DNA from: Deltaproteobacteria bacterium RBG_16_54_11
GTDB taxonomy: Bacteria > Desulfobacterota > B13-G15 > RBG-16-54-18
DNA: 5,006 bases
Assembly: GCA_001797905.1 (NCBI GenBank)
Contig: MGQS01000003.1
Coordinates: 1 to 5,006, forward strand
Reading direction: 5' to 3'
A program made the position numbers and the translations under genes. The number at the start of each line of letters is the position of its first letter. Within the stretch, counting starts at the first letter, position 1. Shown here in pieces: positions 1 through 4,984 of the stretch. The notes below the pieces were generated by a model, which saw only the letters and a list, made by a program, of their open reading frames with translations, was not told where the DNA came from and did not search any database.

Positions 1-319
1 TGTCCTCAAGATAGAACCCACTGCGAACCGCGTGGTGGTGGGAAGCAAAGAAGACCTTTTAGCCCAGGGTCTGGTGGCAAACAACATGCGCTGGGTTGCT
101 ATCGCATCGCCGCAAGGACAGTTCGGCTGCCTGGGGCAGATCAGGTATCGTCATCAAGCAGCTGCCTGTCAGGTGATCCCGTGCGCAGAGGATACCGTTG
201 TTGTCCGCTTCGATGAAGCGGAAGAGGCCATCACGCCGGGGCAGGCATTGGTCTTGTACCAGGGAGAGCGCGTGCTTGGCGGGGGTTGGATACAAGAGGT
301 CTTGGGTGACGAAGCATAG
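1..319 (+). CDS. mnmA: tRNA-specific 2-thiouridylase MnmA, C-terminal end (5' partial)
   Basis: This is the last 105 codons, in frame from base 2 to the TAG at 317-319. MnmA is a cytoplasmic ATP-dependent enzyme that makes 2-thiouridine at wobble position 34 of tRNA Lys, Glu and Gln, using sulfur relayed by IscS/Tus or an equivalent. What is visible is the C-terminal beta-barrel domain: a VVVGSKEDL stretch, GQIRYRHQ, then the family signature FDEAEEAITPGQALVLYQG followed by LGGGWI. The ATP-binding P-loop and the two catalytic cysteines lie upstream, outside the window, so catalytic integrity cannot be judged. A GTG at 32 is only an internal valine, because the frame stays open to the window edge and the residues before it still fit the family. 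The 3' end overlaps mtaB by 14 bp, so the two are probably co-transcribed. The assignment rests on the C-terminal signature and is fairly secure. Confidence 0.9.
   Translation, partial: VLKIEPTANRVVVGSKEDLLAQGLVANNMRWVAIASPQGQFGCLGQIRYRHQAAACQVIPCAEDTVVVRFDEAEEAITPGQALVLYQGERVLGGGWIQEVLGDEA
294..299 (+). promoter_or_regulatory. Ribosome binding site that fixes the mtaB start
   Basis: AAGAGG lies inside the 3' end of mnmA, 6 nt before the GTG at 306. It supports GTG 306 over the longer open frame running back to 198, which would overlap mnmA by more than 120 bp and add non-family residues. It also supports 306 over ATG 372, which would delete the first conserved cysteine. Confidence 0.7.
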
Positions 320-1610
320 ACTTGCCATCGTGGACCTGGGGTGCAAGGTCAATCAGTTCGAGGGTGAGGCCATGGCAGAGGCCATGGAGGCTCACGGCTG
401 GGAGCTTGTCCCGTTCGGTGCTGCGGCGGATTGTACTATCATCAACACCTGTTGCGTCACTGCCCGGGCACAGGCCGATTCCCGGCGCTGGATTTATCGG
501 GCAAGGAGGGCCAATCCCGACGCCATCATCCTGGCAGTGGGGTGTTATCCGCAAATTGCCCCCGAGGAGGTCATCGCCCTGGGGGCGGATGGGGTGGCAG
601 GCAATCAGGAAAAAGAGGCCATCCCTGCCATCGTGGAGGAACGGCAACAGGACAGGGGAGGCGTTATCAAGGTCGGGGCAATCAAGGAGGCTGCAAGGCC
701 GCCTGATCTGCGCGTCCACGGCTTTCGCAACCACACGCGGGCCTTTCTCAAGGTCCAGGATGGGTGCGACGCACAGTGCAGCTACTGCATCGTCCCTTTG
801 GCCAGGGGCAGGAGCCGGAGCGTGCCCGTGGCCGATGTCATCGCCTCTCTTAAAGAATTGTCAGCAGCCGGTTACCAAGAGGTTGTCTTGACCGGCATCC
901 ATCTTGGTATGTATGGCCAGGACCTTACACCGCGCACCAGCTTGCTTGATCTCCTACGCCGGATCGAAGAGGCAGATACTCCGGCGCGGATACGCTTGAG
1001 CTCCCTGGAGCCCCAGGAGGCAACGCCGGAGCTGATCAAGCTCGCTGCCTCATCTCAAAAGTTCTGCCCGCACTTCCACCTGCCTTTGCAAAGCGGCTGC
1101 GATGAGGTCCTGCGCCGCATGAACCGCCCCTATACCGGTTTATTCTTCCGCGATCTGGTGCAGCAGATAGTTGATTTGATGCCTGATGCAGCCATCGGCT
1201 GCGACGTCATCGCGGGCTTCCCCGGAGAGGATGAGCAGGCCTTTGACATGACCTATGACCTCTTAAAATCCCTCCCCATCAGCTACCTCCACTGTTTCCC
1301 TTTTTCTCCCAGGCCTGGGACCAAGGCAGCAGGCCTTGACAGTCGGGTAGGAGAGCCGGAAAAGAGGGAGCGGGTACAGCGCCTGCGCAAGCTCGGCATG
1401 GAGAAGCGGCAGGCATTTTACTCCCGCTATCTCAATCAGACCCTTTCCTTGTTGATCGAACACCGCCGGGAGGATGGGCAGCTGCGAGGGCTCTCGCGCA
1501 ACTACCTCTTCTGCCTAATCGAGGGTGGAGATGAGCTGATGGGCAACGAGGTACAGGCAGTCATGCTCGACGTGAAAAAGGGGAGGGGGGTAGGAAAGAT
1601 CGTGACGTAA
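306..1610 (+). CDS. mtaB: tRNA t6A37 methylthiotransferase MtaB (radical SAM)
   Basis: MtaB converts N6-threonylcarbamoyladenosine at tRNA position 37 to its 2-methylthio form (ms2t6A), using S-adenosylmethionine and two [4Fe-4S] clusters. The 434-residue product starts at GTG and is close to the usual family length. The N-terminal methylthiotransferase domain has its three cluster cysteines in GCKVNQ (C13), NTCCVT (C49, with C50 beside it) and VGCYPQ (C80). The radical SAM CxxxCxxC is C154, C158, C161 within QDGCDAQCSYCIVP, followed by ARGRSRS. TGIHLGMYGQDL (196-207), HFHLPLQSGCDEVLRRMNR and DVIAGFPGED are typical of the subfamily. A TRAM RNA-binding domain fills about 375-434. GCKVNQ together with NTCxVT..A...SR separates MtaB from MiaB and RimO. 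The gene overlaps mnmA by 14 bp, suggesting translational coupling. All required cysteines are present, so the enzyme should be functional. Confidence 0.93.
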   Translation: MTKHRLAIVDLGCKVNQFEGEAMAEAMEAHGWELVPFGAAADCTIINTCCVTARAQADSRRWIYRARRANPDAIILAVGCYPQIAPEEVIALGADGVAGNQEKEAIPAIVEERQQDRGGVIKVGAIKEAARPPDLRVHGFRNHTRAFLKVQDGCDAQCSYCIVPLARGRSRSVPVADVIASLKELSAAGYQEVVLTGIHLGMYGQDLTPRTSLLDLLRRIEEADTPARIRLSSLEPQEATPELIKLAASSQKFCPHFHLPLQSGCDEVLRRMNRPYTGLFFRDLVQQIVDLMPDAAIGCDVIAGFPGEDEQAFDMTYDLLKSLPISYLHCFPFSPRPGTKAAGLDSRVGEPEKRERVQRLRKLGMEKRQAFYSRYLNQTLSLLIEHRREDGQLRGLSRNYLFCLIEGGDELMGNEVQAVMLDVKKGRGVGKIVT

Positions 1611-1716
1611 GGACAGATGTGGTAAATGTAATCACATCATAATAGCCATGGTTGTATTTTTTTTAAAATATAGTATCGTGAAACACAAATCGACGGAATA
1701 AAATAAATCGATCCGG

Positions 1717-1722
1717 TATAAT
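1717..1722 (+). promoter_or_regulatory. Possible -10 element for the malic enzyme gene
   Basis: TATAAT lies 19 bp upstream of the ATG at 1742, in AT-rich DNA. No good -35 hexamer is seen at 16-18 bp and there is no extended TGn. Transcription from it would leave a leader of only about a dozen bases, just enough to carry the GGGAG ribosome binding site. It is a weak candidate and could be a chance match in AT-rich sequence. Confidence 0.3.
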
Positions 1723-1733
1723 AATAAATAGCA

Positions 1734-1738
1734 GGGAG
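1734..1738 (+). promoter_or_regulatory. Ribosome binding site of the malic enzyme gene
   Basis: GGGAG lies 3 nt before ATG 1742. The spacing is short, but the ATG at 1757 (residue 6) has no purine-rich site in front of it, so 1742 is the better start. Confidence 0.55.
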
Positions 1739-1741
1739 AAT

Positions 1742-3196
1742 ATGCCAAAGATTGATATGACGCTCGCGGATTTAGATTCGTTGTTTCCTCCTAATTTTTC
1801 CGAAGAGCAAAAAGCAAAAGCGAAGACAATTTTTTTAAAAGAGCTCGCGTTAAGCGCTCATACATTTTACCGCGGGAAAACAATGACCATGCCCAAGGCC
1901 GGGATATACGGTTTTAACTGGTTCAATGTATGGTACACGCCCGGCGTATCAATGGTATCAACGTCTATACGGGACAACAACGACGCGTCCTTTGATTTGT
2001 CGAACAGGGGTAATCTTGTTGCCGTGGTTTCTGATTCCACCAGGGTCCTGGGCGACGGAGATTGCACGCCTCCCGGCGGTTTGGGAGTTATGGAAGGCAA
2101 GGCATTTCTGATGAAATATTTAGGAGGCGTCGATGCCGTTGCCCTGTGCATGAACAGCTATAATGATAAGGGCGCGCATGATCCGGATAAGATCATTGAT
2201 TTTGTAAAAATGGTGGAGCCGAGTTTCGGGGCGATCAATCTTGAGGATATCTCTCAGCCGAACTGCTATAAGGTGCTGGATACGCTCCGGGAAGCGTGCG
2301 ATATACCGGTATGGCACGATGACGCTCAGGGCACGGGGTGCGTAACAGCCGCCGGTTTAATGAACGCGCTCAAGGTAGCGGACAAGGATATTGCCAACGT
2401 CAGAATTGTAATGTTGGGAGCCGGCGCGTCAAATACGACAATAGCGAGATTGATCATTCAAGCCGGGGCCGATCCAACAAGGATGTCAATGTTTGATTCG
2501 CATGGCGGCCTGCACACAGGCAGGGATGACATTAAGTCTGATCCTGCCTATTACCGGAAATGGGAACTGTGCCAGGCCACGAATCCGGAAAAGATAAAGG
2601 ACATAGAAACGGCATTGCAGGGCGCGGACGTACTTATTGCACTGAGCAGGCCCGGCCCGGACGTGGTCAAACAAGACTGGATTAGAACGATGGCGGAGAA
2701 GCCAATTGTCTTTGCCTGCTCAAATCCTGTGCCGGAAATTTATCCGTTTGCCGCCAAGGCCGCGGGCGCGTACATCGTGGCGACGGGTCGCGGGGACTTT
2801 CCCAACCAGGTAAACAACTCAATCGGGTTTCCGGGCATATTGAAAGGCGCTCTCCTGGTGCGCGCACGGAAAATAACGGACGAGATGGCGCTTGCGGCTG
2901 CATATTCGATTGCTCATTACGCGGAGAAGAAAGGCATTGGCCCGGAGAGGATTATGCCCACGATGGACGAAACCGAGGTCTTTGCGGAAGAAGCAACAGC
3001 AGTGGCAATGGAGGCAATGAATAACGGTGTGGCCAGGATCAGCCTCACCAGAGACGAGGTTTACGAAACGACGTTACACGATATCAAAGAAGCCAGGGCA
3101 ATCATGGACCTCTTGATGGAAAAAGAATTCATCAAAAAACCGGATATAAAACTCCTTGAAGCAGCTTTTAAGAAAGCTGTCGATGCGGTAAAGTAA
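1742..3196 (+). CDS. Malic enzyme (probably NAD-dependent, decarboxylating)
   Basis: The product should oxidatively decarboxylate malate to pyruvate and CO2 with NAD(P)+ and Mg2+/Mn2+, linking the C4 acid pool to pyruvate in the cytoplasm. It has 484 residues, longer than common short bacterial malic enzymes (about 400-430). The extra length is a helical N-terminal lead, a segment near 265-290 and a C-terminal helical tail. Visible family landmarks are YTPGVS with the catalytic tyrosine (Y65), VMEGKAFLMKY with the catalytic lysine (K120), the metal ligands in NLEDIS (E168, D169) and HDDAQGTG (D194), the dinucleotide-binding GAGAS (226-230), SNPVPEI (N328), and GDFPNQVNNSIGFPGI with N358/N359. 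An acidic residue after beta-2 (D252) is compatible with NAD, but cofactor choice cannot be settled by eye. It stands alone on the plus strand, convergent with the next gene. Its ATA, AGG and AGA codons give it a style unlike mtaB. Confidence 0.92.
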   Translation: MPKIDMTLADLDSLFPPNFSEEQKAKAKTIFLKELALSAHTFYRGKTMTMPKAGIYGFNWFNVWYTPGVSMVSTSIRDNNDASFDLSNRGNLVAVVSDSTRVLGDGDCTPPGGLGVMEGKAFLMKYLGGVDAVALCMNSYNDKGAHDPDKIIDFVKMVEPSFGAINLEDISQPNCYKVLDTLREACDIPVWHDDAQGTGCVTAAGLMNALKVADKDIANVRIVMLGAGASNTTIARLIIQAGADPTRMSMFDSHGGLHTGRDDIKSDPAYYRKWELCQATNPEKIKDIETALQGADVLIALSRPGPDVVKQDWIRTMAEKPIVFACSNPVPEIYPFAAKAAGAYIVATGRGDFPNQVNNSIGFPGILKGALLVRARKITDEMALAAAYSIAHYAEKKGIGPERIMPTMDETEVFAEEATAVAMEAMNNGVARISLTRDEVYETTLHDIKEARAIMDLLMEKEFIKKPDIKLLEAAFKKAVDAVK

Positions 3197-3225
3197 GGCT
3201 TGAATGATAACAGCGAAATGAGCAG

Positions 3226-3269
3226 AAGCGTAGCGATCGGCCGGATCGCGCTTGTTAAACGCTTTTATT
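3226..3269 (+). terminator. Hairpin between convergent genes, possible terminator
   Basis: GCGATC (3233-3238) pairs with GATCGC (3244-3249) around a 5-nt loop. AAGC (3226-3229) can extend it by pairing with GCTT (3250-3253) across a 3-nt bulge. A T-rich tract (CTTTTATTCT) follows at 3262-3271, overlapping the stop codon of the converging gene. The tract starts several bases after the stem, so this is an imperfect intrinsic terminator for the malic enzyme transcript. On the other strand no T-run follows. Confidence 0.4.
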
Positions 3270-4290
3270 CTCTTACCTTATGATTTCCCATTACCTGTTT
3301 TGTATCAACATTTAAAATAGTGACTTCTTCCGTTCTATCTGTAATAGCTATTGTCGAGTTATCAATCCAATTATAGTCAAAATTGCCTACAATACGATAG
3401 ACATCTCTGCCATCTACGACTAAATTAACTACAGCTAAATAAGCAAAATCCTTTCCTCTTACTGAACCAATTCGATGCCCATAGACAATACGCTTGCCAG
3501 AGGGAGAAAATGTTGCCCATTGGTACTCAGCAAATTTTCCTACCGGTGTAATATTTGTTACATGCCCTTGAGACATGTCAGCTTTTATAATCTGGCTTGT
3601 TTTCCATTTTTTATCAAGAATTGTTGTCAATATGAAATTCCCGTCATTGCTTAAACTTGTTTGACCACCACCTCCATTGCTTTCAAATATTAATGGCCTT
3701 TCGGTTTTTTTTATTGAATCATGTAGTACAATTTTATCACGATTATCGATTAAGAAATTGCCGTCCTTAAGCCAAAATAATATACTCCCTTTGGGCAATT
3801 TAATCGGCCTATTAATCTTTGTTTTTAAATCATAGAAATAAAAACCATATTTAGCTGATCTAACTTTTACTGAAGGTCTTTCGCCTTCAGGGTCATCGGT
3901 GTCACCGGGAGTTACGTCATACAATATTTTGTCACTAGACAATGTCCATAATCGGAATCGTGCAGATATCGATGCATATTGTGATGTGTATGGCTTTCCT
4001 ACATTTGTCAAACGTTCGATACGTTTTGTTTTTACATCTAGCAACCATAAATCGTCTTTTTGATCAAAAACAACATAACTTTGATTTGGTGAAATATTTA
4101 GATTTGAATATTGTTCTTTAGCCGAGAATACTTTTTCTAATTTTCCACTTGCATATACGCGAAGTAAGTGTTGTTTAATTACCAATAATGTTGCTGTGTC
4201 GTCTGCTTGCGCAATTGCTGAATATCCCAACAAGGCTACTAAGATCACAAAAATGGATTGTTTAACTTTATCAATTAATAAACGTTTCAT
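3265..4290 (-). CDS. Exported TolB/PD40-like beta-propeller protein of unknown function
   Basis: I do not recognise a specific family member. The 341-residue product starts with a clear signal peptide: basic residues, a hydrophobic core (SIFVILVALLG), then AQA before DD, giving a likely signal peptidase I cleavage after residue 29. The precursor contains no cysteine, so it is not a lipoprotein. The mature part has repeating beta-rich units of the WD40-like/PD40 kind, for example NISPNQSYVVFDQKDDLWLL, TFSPSGKRIVYGHRIG, SLSNDGNFILTTILD and IDNSTIAITD, each followed by a short strand such as KIVLHD or VTILNVD. This fits a periplasmic or secreted propeller scaffold that binds a partner. No catalytic motif is visible. 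Base composition is strikingly AT-rich compared with mtaB and the malic enzyme, which suggests acquisition by transfer. The start ATG has an AAGGA site 8 nt upstream and no competing methionine nearby. Confidence 0.8.
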   Translation of the reverse strand: MKRLLIDKVKQSIFVILVALLGYSAIAQADDTATLLVIKQHLLRVYASGKLEKVFSAKEQYSNLNISPNQSYVVFDQKDDLWLLDVKTKRIERLTNVGKPYTSQYASISARFRLWTLSSDKILYDVTPGDTDDPEGERPSVKVRSAKYGFYFYDLKTKINRPIKLPKGSILFWLKDGNFLIDNRDKIVLHDSIKKTERPLIFESNGGGGQTSLSNDGNFILTTILDKKWKTSQIIKADMSQGHVTNITPVGKFAEYQWATFSPSGKRIVYGHRIGSVRGKDFAYLAVVNLVVDGRDVYRIVGNFDYNWIDNSTIAITDRTEEVTILNVDTKQVMGNHKVRE

Positions 4291-4298
4291 ATATGCAA

Positions 4299-4303
4299 TC
4301 CTT
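4299..4303 (-). promoter_or_regulatory. Ribosome binding site of the propeller gene
   Basis: Read on the minus strand, AAGGA lies 8 nt before the ATG at 4290-4288, which supports that start. Confidence 0.6.
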
Positions 4304-4365
4304 AATAAGCAATGCCCCCATTAACAATTAATATACGACATTTCTGTTTGCATTAAATTTAGTAC

Positions 4366-4374
4366 ATTAGAGCA
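4366..4374 (-). promoter_or_regulatory. Extended -10 promoter for the propeller gene (copy A)
   Basis: On the minus strand this reads TGCTCTAAT, an extended -10 (TGn) with five of six consensus bases. It would give a leader of about 70 nt before ATG 4290, containing the TTAATATACGA box. Copy B has TGATATAAT in the equivalent place (2-bp shift), which makes a chance match less likely. No -35 is obvious. Confidence 0.45.
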
Positions 4375-4405
4375 TAGTTATGGAATACCGGCAAGCAGAA
4401 AATCC

Positions 4406-4434
4406 TTTAAAAATCACATTCGGGCAGCTATACT
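4406..4434 (+). promoter_or_regulatory. Rightward promoter-like element in copy A
   Basis: TTTAAA (4406-4411), a 17-bp spacer and TATACT (4429-4434) resemble a sigma-70 promoter. The same arrangement, with the same spacer and an identical TATACT, occurs in copy B. It would transcribe toward GTG 4492, where only a short open frame exists. Confidence 0.4.
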
Positions 4435-4513
4435 GAATCGTATTTTTCGTTAATATGGACTAAAAGCGAAACTTGCAATAAGGGGTGTCTTGTGCCTTTT
4501 GCAGAGATACAAC

Positions 4514-4596
4514 AAAAAAAAGGGGGACGTTGGTGCACAGACAATTTCCTCTTTCTATCTTTGCCAAGTATCCCATACACCTACGTCCCCTTGTTT
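4514..4596 (-). repeat. Palindromic element after hicB, terminator-like on the minus strand
   Basis: GGGGACGTTGGTG (4523-4535) pairs with CACCTACGTCCCC (4578-4590), 12 of 13 positions, around a 42-nt centre. The A-run and T-rich flanks extend the pairing outward to about 4516 and 4596. The centre holds a second small hairpin, GTAT-CCC-ATAC (4568-4578). On the minus strand the outer stem is followed directly by eight T's (4521-4514), so it has the shape of an intrinsic terminator for hicB, though with an unusually long loop. The long arms and complex loop also fit a small non-coding mobile element or its remnant. It carries the hicB stop codon at its edge. Confidence 0.65.
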
Positions 4597-4786
4597 ACCC
4601 TTCGGGCAGCCCGCGAAGGATGTCTGCCCTTCGATCTTCCAGAATCAATTCAATAGCTTGTCTCAAACTATTGTTGGTTTCCTCGATCGTCTCACCTTGT
4701 CCATTGGCACCAGGAATCTCGGGGCAAATGGCCCAGTAACCGCCTTCTGGAGCGGCCTCAACGATTGCTGTAAATTCTGCTTTCAT
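4595..4786 (-). CDS. hicB: HicB-family antitoxin-like protein, short and without HicA partner
   Basis: This 63-residue protein has the HicB partial RNase-H-like fold signature: an N-terminal strand (FTAIVEAAPEGGYWAICPEIPG), then GQGETIEET and a helix (LRQAIELILEDRR), ending LRGLPEG. HicB proteins neutralise the HicA mRNA interferase and often bind their own promoter. This one has no room for the C-terminal DNA-binding domain of long HicBs. Relatives ending in LRGxPE usually continue for several more residues. Here the frame runs straight into the TAA at the edge of the palindrome (4514-4596), so the tail may be lost. No HicA-like frame (about 60-80 residues with a conserved GSH histidine) is seen on either side. 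The start is firm: AAGGAG sits 5 nt upstream. It may be a stand-alone antitoxin, a decaying module, or paired elsewhere. Confidence 0.82.
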   Translation of the reverse strand: MKAEFTAIVEAAPEGGYWAICPEIPGANGQGETIEETNNSLRQAIELILEDRRADILRGLPEG

Positions 4787-4791
4787 CGCAT

Positions 4792-4797
4792 CTCCTT
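4792..4797 (-). promoter_or_regulatory. Strong ribosome binding site of hicB
   Basis: On the minus strand AAGGAG lies 5 nt before the ATG at 4786-4784. It is close to ideal and fixes the start. Confidence 0.8.
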
Positions 4798-4857
4798 ATT
4801 TTATATTGACCGAACATTTAATATACGAATTTCCATTTTACTCTCGATATACACCAC

Positions 4858-4866
4858 ATTATATCA
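4858..4866 (-). promoter_or_regulatory. Extended -10 promoter for hicB (copy B)
   Basis: On the minus strand this reads TGATATAAT, a perfect -10 hexamer with the extended TGn. It would give a leader of about 65 nt before the hicB ATG. No convincing -35 is present, as is common for extended -10 promoters. Confidence 0.55.
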
Positions 4867-4895
4867 CATTTTAAACAAGGCAGAAAGAAAAACCC

Positions 4896-4924
4896 TTTTA
4901 AAATCAAGCGTGGGCGGATATACT
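4896..4924 (+). promoter_or_regulatory. Rightward promoter-like element in copy B
   Basis: TTTTAA (4896-4901), a 17-bp spacer and TATACT (4919-4924) point toward the plus-strand gene at 4985, leaving a leader of about 55 nt. The conserved TATGGACTAAAAG box lies inside this leader, just past the expected transcription start, where a repressor or post-transcriptional site could act. Confidence 0.4.
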
Positions 4925-4972
4925 ACGTTGTAATTTGCGGTACTATGGACTAAAAGAGCAATATCTCATGAT

Positions 4973-4976
4973 GGAG
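4973..4976 (+). promoter_or_regulatory. Ribosome binding site for the gene starting at 4985
   Basis: GGAG lies 8 nt upstream of ATG 4985. ATG 4968 and 4971 are in another frame that stops after a few codons (TGA at 5001-5003), so 4985 is preferred. Confidence 0.5.
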
Positions 4977-4984
4977 CGTCACCC

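Larger units (their letters stand above)
1611..1741. other. AT-rich gap between mtaB and the malic enzyme gene
   Basis: This 131-bp non-coding stretch separates the GC-rich tRNA-modification pair from the next gene. It contains an 8-pair stem (1616-1623 with 1631-1638, one G-T wobble, 7-nt loop). A run of eight T's follows at 1657-1664, but it begins 18 nt after the stem, so this is not a canonical intrinsic terminator. Further on is a perfect TATAAT (1717-1722). The composition change suggests a transcription-unit boundary. Confidence 0.5.
4321..4470. repeat. Diverged intergenic module, copy A
   Basis: This stretch aligns without net length change to 4811-4960 at an offset of exactly 490 bp. 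Hand counting gives 51 of 70 identical bases across 4401-4470 and 15 of 20 across 4321-4340; the middle is more diverged and needs a small shift. Two boxes are perfectly conserved: TTAATATACGA (4328-4338) and TATGGACTAAAAG (4454-4466), with the same spacing in both copies. The module starts 30 bp upstream of the propeller gene's start codon. Confidence 0.75.
4811..4960. repeat. Diverged intergenic module, copy B
   Basis: This is the partner of 4321-4470, at a constant 490-bp offset, with the perfect boxes TTAATATACGA (4818-4828) and TATGGACTAAAAG (4944-4956). It begins 24 bp upstream of the hicB start and ends 24 bp upstream of the plus-strand start at 4985, so it fills the divergent intergenic region between these two genes. 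Confidence 0.75.

Noticed and set aside
198..305. Extended mtaB reading frame starting at ATG 198
   Set aside because: It would overlap mnmA by 122 bp and the extra 36 residues are arginine-rich shadow translation of mnmA. GTG 306 has a well-spaced ribosome binding site and gives the family-typical N-terminus.
1573..1597. Programmed frameshift at the A/G run near the mtaB 3' end
   Set aside because: The run has five A's before G, so no complete A-AAA-AAG slippery heptamer, and the zero-frame product already has a normal-length TRAM domain ending.
1616..1664. Intrinsic terminator after mtaB
   Set aside because: The stem is short and AT-rich, and the T-run begins 18 nt after it. Termination there is possible but not supported by a canonical structure.
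1867..2903. Minus-strand open frames inside the malic enzyme gene
   Set aside because: They are short shadows of a fully supported coding sequence and show no recognisable motifs.
4485..4933. Plus-strand open frames of 84 and 147 codons across the hicB region
   Set aside because: They run antisense through hicB and the repeat modules, have low-complexity non-protein-like translations and lack convincing ribosome binding sites at their starts. hicB has a clear family signature and an ideal site.
4321..4960. Integron attC sites flanking gene cassettes
   Set aside because: The layout (minus-strand gene plus module, repeated) recalls cassettes, but the module ends are not inverted repeats of each other, the GTTRRRY/RYYYAAC core sites are not found at the edges, and no integrase is in the window.
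4321..4960. CRISPR array
   Set aside because: Only two copies of a long, diverged unit 490 bp apart, with a gene between. There are no short identical repeats with regular spacers.
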